DNA of 64,000 nucleotides from Noviherbaspirillum sp. L7-7A (GCF_019052805.1 NZ_JAHQRJ010000001.1:3224001-3288000); one strand, 5' to 3'; counted from the first letter of the stretch, positions 9,926-25,042 are shown. Notes: generated by a model from the letters alone, not told the origin. Made by a program: numbers and translations.

Positions 9926-11119
9926 ATGCAGTTGATCGATCCCATTGTCGCGTTTCAATCCGAACTGGCGCAGACCCGGCGTGACATTCATGCCCACCCG
10001 GAGCTGTGCTATGAAGAACAGCGCACGGCGGACGTGGTCGCGCAAAAGCTGACCGAATGGGGCATTCCGATGATCCGCGGCCTGGCCAAGACCGGCGTGG
10101 TGGGCATCATCCGCAACGGCGACAGCCCGCGCGCCATCGGCCTGCGCGCCGACATGGACGCGCTGCCGGTGCAGGAAGTCAACACCTTTTCCCATGCATC
10201 GCGCCATCCCGGCAAGATGCACGCCTGCGGCCATGACGGCCATGTCGCCATGCTGCTGGGCGCGGCCCATTACCTGTCTCGCCACCGCAATTTCGATGGC
10301 ACCGTCTATGTGATTTTCCAGCCGGCCGAGGAAGGCGGCGGCGGCGCCAGCAAGATGATGGAAGAAGGCCTGTTCGAGCAGTGCCCGATGGACGCCATCT
10401 TCGGCATGCATAACTGGCCGGGCGTGGCCACCGGCACCTTTGGCGTGACGCCCGGGCCGATGATGGCATCGTCCAACGAGTTCGAGCTGACCATCACCGG
10501 CCGCGGCGCCCACGCGGCCCAGCCGCACAAGGGCATCGACCCGGTGATGACGGCGGTGCAGATCGCGCAGAGCTGGCAAACCATCATCAGCCGCAACAAG
10601 AGCCCGCTTGCGCCCGCGGTGCTGTCCATCACCCAGATCCACGCCGGCAGCGCCACCAATGTGATCCCGGACCAGGCCACCATGATCGGCACCGTGCGCA
10701 CCTTCGACCTGCCGGTGCTGGACCTGATTGAAAGCCGCATGCGCACGGTTGCCGAGCATACCGCCGAGGCATTCGACGCCAGCGTCCATTTCGAATTCAA
10801 GCGCAATTACCCGCCGCTGATCAATCATGCGCGGGAAGCGGCATTCGCCACCGAGGTTCTGCAATCCATCGTCGGCGCCGACAAGGTCGATGCCAAGGTC
10901 GAACCCACGATGGGCGCCGAGGACTTCGCATTCTTCCTGCAGAAGAAGCCCGGCTGCTATGTCTTCATCGGCAATGGCGACGGCGATCACCGCAGCGGCG
11001 GCCATGGGCTGGGGCCGTGCAACCTGCACAACCCGAGCTACGACTTCAACGATGCGCTGCTGCCGATCGGCGCAACCTACTGGGTGCGGCTGGCCGAAGC
11101 CTGGCTGGCGCGCGGCTGA
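9926..11119 (+). CDS. M20D amidohydrolase (hippurate hydrolase-like)
   Basis: A 397-residue cytoplasmic metallo-amidohydrolase that removes acyl groups from N-acyl amino acids or similar amides. The dinuclear metal site is visible: C101 and H103 in HACGHDGH, E135/E136 in QPAEEGGGG, H162 in FGMHNWPG, and the C-terminal LHNPSYDF histidine. Using Cys rather than Asp as bridging ligand marks the M20D branch (hippurate hydrolase, IAA-amino acid hydrolase). The dimerisation domain spans about 185-300. A clear ribosome-binding site (AGGAGA) precedes the ATG. The last 43 bp overlap the 3' end of the ABC gene on the opposite strand. The natural substrate cannot be told from sequence. Confidence 0.9.
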   Translation: MQLIDPIVAFQSELAQTRRDIHAHPELCYEEQRTADVVAQKLTEWGIPMIRGLAKTGVVGIIRNGDSPRAIGLRADMDALPVQEVNTFSHASRHPGKMHACGHDGHVAMLLGAAHYLSRHRNFDGTVYVIFQPAEEGGGGASKMMEEGLFEQCPMDAIFGMHNWPGVATGTFGVTPGPMMASSNEFELTITGRGAHAAQPHKGIDPVMTAVQIAQSWQTIISRNKSPLAPAVLSITQIHAGSATNVIPDQATMIGTVRTFDLPVLDLIESRMRTVAEHTAEAFDASVHFEFKRNYPPLINHAREAAFATEVLQSIVGADKVDAKVEPTMGAEDFAFFLQKKPGCYVFIGNGDGDHRSGGHGLGPCNLHNPSYDFNDALLPIGATYWVRLAEAWLARG

Positions 11120-12900
11120 CCGGGCGCCTGCAGCACGGACGGGACAATGCGGTAGGTCCGCGCCCCGTCCGGCTGTGCCTTGCCGCCATCTTCATCATTG
11201 TCATCAGCCACGAACTGCCAGCGCAGGTGATGGTATTGCGCCACCGATTCCCGGTGCGCGATGCTCACAATAGTCGAGTCCGGCAGTTCCGCGGTAAGCA
11301 GCGCATAGAGTGCCGCCTCGGTATCGCCATCCATGGCGCTGCTGGCTTCATCCAGGAACACGATGTCCGGGCGGATCAGCAGCACGCGCACCATCGCCAG
11401 GCGCTGCTGCTCGCCAGGCGAAAGCTTCTGGCTCCAGTTTTCTTCCTGATCCAGCACGGGCGCCAGGTGCGCGAGCCGGCAGGCATCGAAGTGCCGCAGG
11501 ATATCGGCATCGTCATAGTTCTGCGCCGACAAGGGATAGGTCACCGCGGCCCGCAGCATGCCGATCGGCAGGTAACTGCGCTGCGGCAGAAACAGCACGG
11601 AAGCCTGTTGCGGTATGTCGATCGCACCATCGCCATAGGGCCAGATGCCGGCGATGGCCCGAAACAGCGTGGACTTGCCACAACCTGACGGGCCGGCAAC
11701 GAGGATGCGCTGCCCTGTGCCGATGGCGGCCGACAGGGGCTGCGTCAGCGGCAGGCCGGAGGGCAAGGCCAGCGTCAGGTTGGCAAGGGTGATGTCCTGC
11801 GTGCCGTTGCGCGCCACCGTGATGCCCGACTCGGTATGACGGGCCGCTTCGACGACGTCATGGAAGCCGGAAAGGCGGTTCACGCTCGCCTTCCATTCAG
11901 CCAGCGAACTGAAGGCCTCGATGAACCATGACAAAGCCGACTGCACCTGGCCGAATGCCGACGAGATCTGCATCAGGCCACCCAGGGTGATGGCGCCACT
12001 GAAGTAGCGCGGCGCGCCCACAAGGAAGGGAAAGATGATTGCAAACTGTGCATAGAAGGTGGATGCCACATTCAGGCGCTTGGTCGTGCGCATGATCTGC
12101 CACCAGTTGTCGCGTATCTTCTCGAAACGTCCTTGGAGCTGGGCATGCTCCTGGGGCTCGCCACGGTAAAGCGCGACGGACTCGGCGTTTTCCCGCACCC
12201 GGATCAGGCCGAAGCGAAAATCCGCTTCGAAGCGTTGCTGCATGAAGTTCTGCTGCACCAGCGGCTTGCCGATCCAGGCCACCAGCAGCGATCCGATGCC
12301 GGCATAGGCGATCGCGAACCAGACCATATAGCCCGGAATCACCCAGTCGCGCCCACCCAGCATGAAAGCCAGCGGCCCGCTGACGGACCAGAGTATTCCC
12401 ACGAACGACACCAGCGTGACAACGCTGGACAGCAGGCCCAGCGACAGCGTCAGTGAGCCGTTGGTCAAGTACTTGAGGTCTTCGGCGATGCGCTGGTCCG
12501 GATTGTCGGCGCCGCCGGCTTGCTCAATCCGGTAATACGCCTGGCGAGAAAGCCAGCCTGCCATGTATTGCCGCGTCATCCAGCCGCGCCAGCGGATCTC
12601 CAGCGCCTGCGTCAGGTAGACCTTGTAGATCGCCACCGCGATATAGATGAAGGCTAGGTAGGAAAACCGCCATAGCTGCTGCTTGAACGTTGCCAGGTCC
12701 TTGCTTTCCAGCGCGTTGTAGAAGACCCGGTTCCATTCATTGAACAGCACGTTGATATACACCATGCCCAGCGCCAGCACGACCACCGTGGCGAGCAGGC
12801 CGCGCGCCTTCCATTTTTCCTCCGATACCCAGTAAGGCTTGAGCAGACGCCAGACCGCATGCCAATCAGTCGGTTCGTTGGTCCGGCGTTTTATCTGCAT
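11077..12900 (-). CDS. YddA/SbmA-type ABC transporter, fused permease and ATPase
   Basis: A 607-residue ABCD-type half-transporter. Residues 30-330 form the SbmA/BacA-like membrane domain (VLFNEWNRVFYNALESKD at 51-68 and EIRWRGWMTRQYMAGWL at 101-117 are typical). The ATPase domain has Walker A GPSGCGKST (403-411), signature LSPGEQQR (493-500; the second position is Pro where most families have Gly at the third) and Walker B IVFLDE (513-518). The family includes vitamin B12, peptide and very-long-chain acyl transporters; the cargo here is not known. A Bug receptor gene lies 48 bp upstream on the same strand, perhaps co-transcribed. The 3' end overlaps the amidohydrolase gene tail to tail by 43 bp. 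Confidence 0.87.
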   Translation of the reverse strand: MQIKRRTNEPTDWHAVWRLLKPYWVSEEKWKARGLLATVVVLALGMVYINVLFNEWNRVFYNALESKDLATFKQQLWRFSYLAFIYIAVAIYKVYLTQALEIRWRGWMTRQYMAGWLSRQAYYRIEQAGGADNPDQRIAEDLKYLTNGSLTLSLGLLSSVVTLVSFVGILWSVSGPLAFMLGGRDWVIPGYMVWFAIAYAGIGSLLVAWIGKPLVQQNFMQQRFEADFRFGLIRVRENAESVALYRGEPQEHAQLQGRFEKIRDNWWQIMRTTKRLNVASTFYAQFAIIFPFLVGAPRYFSGAITLGGLMQISSAFGQVQSALSWFIEAFSSLAEWKASVNRLSGFHDVVEAARHTESGITVARNGTQDITLANLTLALPSGLPLTQPLSAAIGTGQRILVAGPSGCGKSTLFRAIAGIWPYGDGAIDIPQQASVLFLPQRSYLPIGMLRAAVTYPLSAQNYDDADILRHFDACRLAHLAPVLDQEENWSQKLSPGEQQRLAMVRVLLIRPDIVFLDEASSAMDGDTEAALYALLTAELPDSTIVSIAHRESVAQYHHLRWQFVADDNDEDGGKAQPDGARTYRIVPSVLQAPGQPRASQASASRTQ

Positions 12901-12948
12901 GGTGTCGATCCTTATGTAATCGGAGGGTTTGCCTGCTTAGTCGCTTGC

Positions 12949-13941
12949 TTAGTCCACCTTGGCGCCGGAAACCTTCACAACCTTTTCCCATTTCTTGGTT
13001 TCAGCCTGGATATGCGCGGCGAACTGCTCAGGCGTATTGCCAACGGGGTCGGCGCCCTGGCCTATCATCTTTTCCTTCACCGCCGGGCTCGACAGCGACT
13101 GCGCGATTTCCTGCTGCAGCTTGTTGACGATGTCTTTCGGCGTGCCGGCAGGCGCCAGTATGCCGAACCAGGAGCTGGCTTCAAAACCGGCAAGCTCCCC
13201 GCCGGCACTGGCCAGCGGCATCACGCCAGGCAAGGCCGGCGACGGCTTGCTGCTGGTAACGCCCAGTGCAAGCAGCTTGCCCGATTTGATGAACGGCAGC
13301 GCCGACGGCAGGTTGTCGAACATCAGGTCGGCCTGTCCGGCGATCAGGTCGGTCAATGCCGGGCCGGAGCCGCGATAGGGAACGTGGACCATATAGGTCT
13401 TGGTCGTGGTCTTGAACAGTTCGCCAGCCAGGTGAATGGACGTGCCGTTGCCCGAAGACGCCATGTTGAGCTTGCCGGGATGCGCCTTCACGTAGGAGGT
13501 GAAGCTCTTGATGTCGGTGATCTTGTTCTTCTCGGCAAAATCCTTGTTCACCACGAGGACGTTGGGCACGGCAGCCACCAGCGTTACCGGCGCGAAATCC
13601 TTGATCGGGTCGAACGGCATCTTGGGATAGAGGGACTGGTTGATCGCATGCGTGCCGACGGTGCCCATCAGCAGGGTATAGCCATCGGGTGCCGACTTGG
13701 CCACGATATCGGCGCCGACATTGCCGCCGGCGCCGGGCCGGTTGTCAATGATGACCGACTGCCCCATCGACTTCTGAAGTTCGGCGCCAACGGCGCGGGC
13801 CAGCAGGTCAGTCGTGCCGCCGGCGGCGAATGGCACGACAATCTTGATGGTCTTGCTGGGATAGGTGTCTGCGCTTGCCGATGCGCTGGCCATTGCCATC
13901 ACAGCCATGCCAAGCAGGGATAAGCATTTCTTCAGTTTCAT
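12949..13941 (-). CDS. Bug-family periplasmic solute receptor (TctC-like) 1
   Basis: A 330-residue extracytoplasmic binding protein of the tripartite tricarboxylate transporter type. Residues 1-25 (ending [11 protein letters not shown]) are a Sec signal peptide. The family text [18 protein letters not shown] (31-48), [15 protein letters not shown] (61-75) and [14 protein letters not shown] follows, and the two water-bridging ligand loops are present. No tctA or tctB membrane gene is nearby, as is usual for the many orphan Bug receptors of Burkholderiales, so the ligand (often a carboxylate) is open. The ATG at 13941 was chosen because it gives the signal peptide. It diverges from the SMP-30 gene across 185 bp and could be transcribed together with the ABC gene 48 bp downstream. 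Confidence 0.9.
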   Translation of the reverse strand: MKLKKCLSLLGMAVMAMASASASADTYPSKTIKIVVPFAAGGTTDLLARAVGAELQKSMGQSVIIDNRPGAGGNVGADIVAKSAPDGYTLLMGTVGTHAINQSLYPKMPFDPIKDFAPVTLVAAVPNVLVVNKDFAEKNKITDIKSFTSYVKAHPGKLNMASSGNGTSIHLAGELFKTTTKTYMVHVPYRGSGPALTDLIAGQADLMFDNLPSALPFIKSGKLLALGVTSSKPSPALPGVMPLASAGGELAGFEASSWFGILAPAGTPKDIVNKLQQEIAQSLSSPAVKEKMIGQGADPVGNTPEQFAAHIQAETKKWEKVVKVSGAKVD

Positions 13942-14126
13942 TGTCTCTTCCTCGGTTTTCGTATAGGGGAATCTCCGGCGACAGCCAGGTGATGCAGGCT
14001 GCGTCCGGTCAGGCGCCGGCCGGTACCGCATATTACGATGATTACCATAGCCTGGCCTTGCGCTCCGCGGGGGCATCCTGTCGAACGCTATTGCATAATG
14101 CACATTTTCCTCATCAGGACCTTGTC

Positions 14127-16560
<2,434 letters not shown>

Positions 16561-16667
16561 TGGGGAGTGTGGCGCCTTGTGAAACGTCGGGCCGATTTTG
16601 GGGCAGTGGCGATACATCGCGCGCCAGATGGAAATGATTGCTCTCTTCGCCGGGCAAAGAGGTAGCA

Positions 16668-16708
16668 GGGAACAGCGATGCATGCTGCCCGCCTGCATCG
16701 CTGTTCCC
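16668..16708. repeat. Perfect 15-bp inverted repeat after glpK
   Basis: The arms GGGAACAGCGATGCA (16668-16682) and its exact complement (16694-16708) enclose an 11-nt spacer. The RNA would form a strong hairpin, but neither side has a T-run, so it is not a textbook intrinsic terminator. It lies 108 bp after the glpK stop and just outside the IS66 remnants, so it may be a glpK 3' stem, a protein-binding site or a small transposable repeat. Confidence 0.6.
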
Positions 16709-16859
16709 TCTGCCGGCCGTGCTCGCGTTAAGCAAATGATGCGTCAGCCGCCAGGCGATTATGCCGATTCCGGCATGAGCGAACATTGAAAGCGCGGCTT
16801 GTTTGCATGTTAGGAATTGGATAAGGAATAGTCACGCGACGACAAATTGGGTTCGGTTT

Positions 16860-17040
16860 AAGCAGAGGTGGCAGCGTCTTCCATCGGAGGCTAGCGACCA
16901 ATGCCTGCCGCTGCACGGTGTTGATCATTTAAGTGGCACGTGGCGTCCCTCGGTCCAGACGAAGCCGTCGTGATCAAGGCGCTGGGCAGCCAGCCAAATC
17001 CCCGAGCGGCCTTGCACTGGAACCTTCATAGGCATCGGCC
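16860..17040 (-). pseudogene. Degenerate IS66-family tnpB fragment (minus strand)
   Basis: Read on the minus strand from about 17029, the frame gives MKVPVQGRSGIWLAAQRLD followed by HDGFVW, which fits the IS66 TnpB core (MKVLVHDGxGIWLAARRL...GxFxWP). It hits a stop after PLK; a shifted frame then gives TVQRQALVASLRWKTL, resembling the TnpB C-terminus (…QRQALVLGLPWQRLG). It is therefore a frameshifted remnant covering roughly the last half of TnpB. The comparison is from memory of the family; no alignment was run. Confidence 0.55.
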
Positions 17041-17126
17041 AATTCCATCTGGAAGAAGCGCATGGTGATCAAGGAGGACCGTGTCCACGTATAGTCACGA
17101 AGAATCCGCGTACGCCATGCATAAAT

Positions 17127-17317
17127 GCTACCTGGCAGGCCACTGAACCGCTCGATATGCGAGGCGGCACAACACCGCAGCGACGCGCGTGATAAAGGTA
17201 TTCAGCGCTGCGCGGCTGCAGTGCGCCTATATGCCCATCAACGAGGCGGCTACCCGCATCAAGGTATTTGCCATCGATGGCTTCGGAATCTGGCTGGCTG
17301 CCCGACGCCGTAATCGC
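17127..17317 (+). pseudogene. Degenerate IS66-family tnpB fragment (plus strand)
   Basis: On the plus strand ATWQATEPLDMRGGT (from 17127) matches the TnpB start region (…LATEPLDMRAG), then one frameshift leads to NTAATRVIKVFSAARLQCAY and RIKVFAIDGFGIWLAARRRN (17255-17314), the most conserved TnpB segment. There is no start codon, the frame is broken once and the C-terminus is lost. It points opposite to the neighbouring tnpB remnant, so at least two different IS66-type insertions or a rearrangement are needed. Confidence 0.6.
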
Positions 17318-17439
17318 AGCCGCATTTCTGGAAGGGCAATCCTTCCACGCATACTGTTGCGCCGGATGCCGAGCAGCCGTAGGAGCCGGTATATGAACTA
17401 CACGAAAAGGCGCCGGAGGCCCATCATCGCGTGTCGGCG

Positions 17440-17690
17440 GGGACAAAGCCGAGCGGCTCGATCAGCAGCTGGCGTTTTTACCGTCGAACGGCATAGGCGC
17501 GGCAAATGAGTTTTTCGGCAGCAGTCTGCGACTTCATTGCACAAGCACGCCATTTGCGCACGAGATTGGCATGAATGCCATGCGATATAGCTATTAACGC
17601 GATGGAGGCTAGAGGTTTGCCCGTCTAGCTCAAGCATTTGGCCTTTAGGGCTTGCCTTGACGATATTGGCGTGATGCCGTTTCCATCGTA
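17440..17690 (-). pseudogene. Degenerate IS66-family tnpA fragment
   Basis: On the minus strand one frame reads ASIALIAISHGIHANLVRKW (about 17551-17610), close to the helix-turn-helix of IS66 TnpA (…ASVAAVALAHGINANLVRKW…). Upstream, another frame gives KGQMLELD where TnpA has FKAQVVAE-type text, and stops occur on both sides. The piece has decayed by frameshift and stops. It lies upstream, on the same strand, of the minus-strand tnpB remnant, the natural tnpA-tnpB order, with the oppositely oriented tnpB piece between them. Confidence 0.5.
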
Positions 17691-17806
17691 AGGTATGCAC
17701 CTCGCATAGGTGGGCACCATCATCCCTTGCCCCAAGTGGCTTCAAAGCGATTTTGCCAAACGTTGACGTTACTCCCGACACATCGTTTTATACGCCGCCC
17801 CAAAGC

Positions 17807-17842
17807 AAAAACCCCCGGCGCCTGCTGGCGCCGGGGGTTTTC
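17807..17842 (-). terminator. Intrinsic terminator of the rRNA operon
   Basis: A GC-rich hairpin with 12-bp arms (ACCCCCGGCGCC and its complement) around a 4-nt loop, followed on the minus strand by a T-run. It sits 7 bp beyond the 5S rRNA end and should end rRNA transcription. On the plus strand the other arm is followed by TTTTCT, so it may also work in the opposite direction. Confidence 0.9.
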
Positions 17843-17849
17843 TAATAAC

Positions 17850-17965
17850 AGCCTGACGATGACCTACTTTCACACTGGTTGCAGCACTATCATCGGCGCA
17901 AAGTCGTTTCACGGTCCTGTTCGGGATGGGAAGGGGTGGTACCAACTCGCTATGGTCATCAGGCA
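17850..17965 (-). rRNA. rrf: 5S ribosomal RNA
   Basis: On the minus strand the sequence begins GCCTGATGACCATAGCGAG and ends GTCATCGTCAGGC, so the two termini pair as stem I. The internal TCCCGAACAGGACCGTGAAAC is the conserved loop B/C region. Length is about 116 nt. Ends are placed by pairing and are accurate to a few bases. Confidence 0.92.
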
Positions 17966-18160
17966 TGACTTGTCGGTTGTCTGTCGCGCTGCCGGCTCCT
18001 CGCCTGGCACACGCCACATCCAACCCAAAGGGAAGAAGCAGCCGCATCGCTCCTGCACTTCGCAGGGGTGATGCAACGATCAATGTCTTGTCTTGCAGGT
18101 TGTGAGTATCGGAACGTCACGCACCACACAGCGCCGCTATGCACCATCAAGGTTATAGGG

Positions 18161-21040
<2,880 letters not shown>

Positions 21041-21216
21041 CCTATAACGTTGACCTCTGGAGTCACCTCCAAAGACGTCACAGGCAAGCGCTGTGTTTCA
21101 TTTGATGCATGTTTGTTTCGATACAATCACAACCCAGCAATGCTGCCTACAATGAACATGACTGCTCACTGTCTTCGCATTGCGAATTACATTGATCTTT
21201 ACTACTTCTTCCACTT

Positions 21217-21227
21217 TGTTAAAGAAC
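21217..21227 (-). promoter_or_regulatory. boxA antitermination site in the 16S-23S spacer
   Basis: The minus strand reads GTTCTTTAACA, the boxA consensus bound by NusB/S10, between tRNA-Ala and 23S. The same 11-mer occurs in the leader upstream of 16S. Confidence 0.75.
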
Positions 21228-21322
21228 GAATACAGCCTTGTTGATCGCAATGATCAAACCTAAGTCCCGCAACGCTGTTGCTGACTTACGTTTGGACCTT
21301 GCCACAGTAGGAATCAGGATAA

Positions 21323-21398
21323 TGGTGGAGGTTGACGGGATCGAACCGACGACCCCCTGCTTGCAAAGCAGGTGCTCTCCCAGCTGAGCTAAACCCCC
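21323..21398 (-). tRNA. tRNA-Ala (anticodon TGC)
   Basis: 76 nt on the minus strand beginning GGGGGTTTAGCTCAGCTGGG and ending with an encoded CCA. The anticodon stem and loop CCTGCTTTGCAAGCAGG carries TGC; the T-loop reads GGTTCGATCCC. It is the second tRNA in the 16S-23S spacer, 36 bp after tRNA-Ile. Confidence 0.96.
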
Positions 21399-21434
21399 GG
21401 GGACTTGCCGTTACTTCTTCACTGCTGCATCAAC

Positions 21435-21511
21435 TGGTGGGTCTGGTTGGGCTCGAACCAACGACCCCCGCGTTATCAACACGGTGCTCTAACCAGCTGA
21501 GCTACAGACCC
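21435..21511 (-). tRNA. tRNA-Ile (anticodon GAT)
   Basis: 77 nt on the minus strand beginning GGGTCTGTAGCTCAGCTGG, with anticodon loop TTGATAA, T-loop GGTTCGAGCCC and an encoded CCA. The Ile-Ala spacer pair is the common arrangement of proteobacterial rRNA operons. Confidence 0.96.
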
Positions 21512-21630
21512 CGCACATACTGCCCTGACGGCTGCATGTACCGATCACTTCATGACCTTGACTGTGTTTTGACTGTTCTCGTTTTGCCGAACAACCGATA
21601 AGTGTGGACACCCAACTACGTGCCTATCTC

Positions 21631-23165
<1,535 letters not shown>

Positions 23166-23344
23166 ATCTCTGTTTTGTGCCATTGCTGGCAGGTTCCGAA
23201 GAACCGTCGCTCACTCAAAATACTGACAGACCGATTCTTGCGAATCGTTCTACTTCTTTGTTGTGAGCACTTGCTTGATATTTTGAGCATCCGGCGTTGC
23301 CGCCGGCGCACTTCGTCAAGTGCCCACACTTATCGGTTGTTGGT

Positions 23345-23355
23345 TGTTAAAGAAC
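23345..23355 (-). promoter_or_regulatory. boxA antitermination site in the rRNA leader
   Basis: GTTCTTTAACA on the minus strand, about 85 nt after the predicted transcription start and about 180 nt before 16S. It should load the Nus antitermination complex. Confidence 0.75.
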
Positions 23356-23439
23356 CGGGCAATTCGGTCTGCCGCCGGCCGCCCCGTGGGACTGGCCGGC
23401 TGCTGCGAAGCGTTGTGTTCGTCAGCAGCAGAGAAAGCG

Positions 23440-23468
23440 ATTATGCGATGTTTGGAGCTTGTCGTCAA
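23440..23468 (-). promoter_or_regulatory. Sigma-70 promoter of the rRNA operon
   Basis: On the minus strand TTGACG (23468-23463) and CATAAT (23445-23440) are separated by exactly 17 bp. Transcription should start near 23433, giving a leader of about 270 nt that carries boxA. An A-rich stretch just upstream (23479-23499) could act as an UP element. Confidence 0.8.
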
Positions 23469-23471
23469 CAC

Positions 23472-23499
23472 CCTCGACGATTTTGTTCGAGGTTTTTTT
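23472..23499 (+). terminator. Plus-strand intrinsic terminator facing away from the rRNA promoter
   Basis: CCTCGA (23472-23477) pairs with TCGAGG (23487-23492) around a 9-nt loop and is followed by seven T on the plus strand. No plus-strand gene precedes it for 6.9 kb, so it may stop antisense transcripts from the rRNA locus before they cross tRNA-Arg. On the minus strand it has no T-run and therefore would not clearly terminate tRNA-Arg. Confidence 0.6.
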
Positions 23500-23508
23500 C
23501 AGTCTGTG

Positions 23509-23584
23509 TGGCGCGGCTGGCTGGGATCGAACCAGCGACCCTTGGCTTCGGAGGCCAATACTCTATCCACTGAGCTACAGCCGC
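23509..23584 (-). tRNA. tRNA-Arg (anticodon CCG)
   Basis: 76 nt on the minus strand beginning GCGGCTGTAGCTCAGTGG, anticodon stem and loop TTGGCCTCCGAAGCCAA, T-loop GGTTCGATCCC and encoded CCA. It lies 40 bp upstream of the rRNA promoter -35 box on the same strand. Because no minus-strand terminator separates them, some readthrough into the rRNA operon is possible. Confidence 0.95.
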
Positions 23585-23779
23585 GTTGAGATGCTGAAAC
23601 AGGCGTGCAGGATACCGCCTTTCTTGTGCGCCGTCCATGGATAGCCGGGTTTTTCGTGCCAAATTGAAGATGTTAAGTCTATAATCAAGGGTTTGGCGAG
23701 ACATTGCTTTGCGGCATGCAAGGTAGCAGCGTCGGGGCGCTTCGCCGCAGATTTCGAACAAATCGTACTTGAGGAAATA

Positions 23780-24685
23780 ATGAGCGACGCACATAACGAA
23801 CATCAGTCCGTAATACGCACACCCAAGCAACTGATTGCCGCCGTCATTGCAGGTTTTTTAATCCCTATTATTTGTATCGTGCTGCTTGTCCAGTACGTCA
23901 CGAACCATAATCGGGTCGGCGCAGGCTCCACGGGGCAGACTGCTGAAGGCATTGCGGCGCGCATCAAGCCGGTAGCGGACGAAGGCTTTACATTCCGTGA
24001 CGTCAACGCGCCCAAGCAGCTGCTGGCTGGGGCGGATGTCTATAAATCCGTTTGCGCTGCCTGTCACCAGAGCGGTGCTGCCGGCGCGCCCAAGACTGGC
24101 GATGCCGCTGGCTGGGCCGCGCGCATCAGCCAGGGCTACGACACCCTGGTAAAGCATGCAGTACAAGGCATTCGTGCAATGCCGGCCAAGGGCGGCAATC
24201 CGGATCTGGATGAGATCGAGGTGGCACGCGCAGTCGTCTTCATGACCAATCAGTCGGGTGCCAAGTTCAAGGAACCTGAAGCGAAGGCGGCGCCTGCCAA
24301 GACGGCCGATGCAGCGCCGGCGGAACAGCCTGCTGCGGCGGCTGCACCGGCCGCAACGCAAATGGCCGCCGCGCCGGCCGCAGCAGCCGCGCCGGCCGCT
24401 GCACCTGCACCCGCTGCGGCACCTGCAGCATCGGCAGACGTGGGCAAGAAGATTTATGATTCGGCTTGCGTGGCATGCCATGGCGCCGGCGTGGCGGGCG
24501 CGCCGAAGTTTGGCGACAAGGCCGCCTGGGCCGACCGTATCAAGCAGGGCTCCAATGTGCTCTACGAACATGCCATCAAGGGCTTCCAGGGCAAGAATGG
24601 CATGATGCCTCCCAAGGGTGGCTCGGCCGCTTCGGACGACGAAGTCAAGGCTGCCGTGGACTATATGGCCGCAGCCGCAAAATAA
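23780..24685 (+). CDS. Membrane-anchored two-haem cytochrome c5
   Basis: A 301-residue electron carrier. Residues 18-40 are an uncleaved transmembrane anchor with the rest in the periplasm. Two class I cytochrome c domains carry haem motifs CAACH (92-96) and CVACH (230-234), with axial Met candidates in IRAMPAKGG and NGMMPPKGG. They are joined by a roughly 55-residue Ala/Pro-rich linker (165-219), clearly a flexible tether. The ATG at 23780 follows a good ribosome-binding site (GAGGAAATA). The two domains resemble each other and probably arose by duplication. A role shuttling electrons to a terminal oxidase is inferred from the family. A strong terminator follows at 24721-24752. Confidence 0.88.
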   Translation: MSDAHNEHQSVIRTPKQLIAAVIAGFLIPIICIVLLVQYVTNHNRVGAGSTGQTAEGIAARIKPVADEGFTFRDVNAPKQLLAGADVYKSVCAACHQSGAAGAPKTGDAAGWAARISQGYDTLVKHAVQGIRAMPAKGGNPDLDEIEVARAVVFMTNQSGAKFKEPEAKAAPAKTADAAPAEQPAAAAAPAATQMAAAPAAAAAPAAAPAPAAAPAASADVGKKIYDSACVACHGAGVAGAPKFGDKAAWADRIKQGSNVLYEHAIKGFQGKNGMMPPKGGSAASDDEVKAAVDYMAAAAK

Positions 24686-24720
24686 TTCGGCAGCCCTGCC
24701 TGCAAGGGCTGCAAAATAAA

Positions 24721-24752
24721 AAACCCCATCCTGTACAGGATGGGGTTTTTTA
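24721..24752 (+). terminator. Intrinsic terminator after cytochrome c5
   Basis: Arms CCCCATCCT and AGGATGGGG around GTAC, followed by a T-run on the plus strand and preceded by an A-run, so it can also end minus-strand transcription from the WGR gene at 24802. Confidence 0.88.
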
Positions 24753-24801
24753 TTGGGGGATGGGTGCCGGCATCGGCATGTTGGATTCCTGAGCTGAGGG
24801 C

Positions 24802-25035
24802 TTATTCGCTAAGGCGGTAGCCGAGTTTCTCCCGCCTGCCTGCAATAGTCCGCAGCAGCGCCAGGCCGCTCTCGAAATCGGGAACGACCGTTATCCGGCC
24901 GCCGCCCTGTCCATTGCGACTGCTGCCCCAACTGCGGGTAACGCTCCATTGACCGAACAGATCACGGTCCAGCACCGCACTGTAGAAACGTGTGCGCCAG
25001 ATGAACAGCAACTTGACCGGCTGATGGCCCGCCAT
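24802..25035 (-). CDS. WGR-domain protein
   Basis: A 77-residue protein that is essentially one WGR domain. The diagnostic text is DRDLFGQWSVTRSWGSSRNG, followed by the hydrophobic/charged helix SGLALLRTIAGRREKLGY. WGR domains occur in PARPs and in bacterial regulators and are thought to bind nucleic acid; stand-alone bacterial forms have no settled role. It starts 7 bp after the stop of the small exported-protein gene on the same strand, so the two are probably co-transcribed, ending at the bidirectional terminator at 24721-24752. Confidence 0.78.
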   Translation of the reverse strand: MAGHQPVKLLFIWRTRFYSAVLDRDLFGQWSVTRSWGSSRNGQGGGRITVVPDFESGLALLRTIAGRREKLGYRLSE

Positions 25036-25042
25036 GCAGTGA

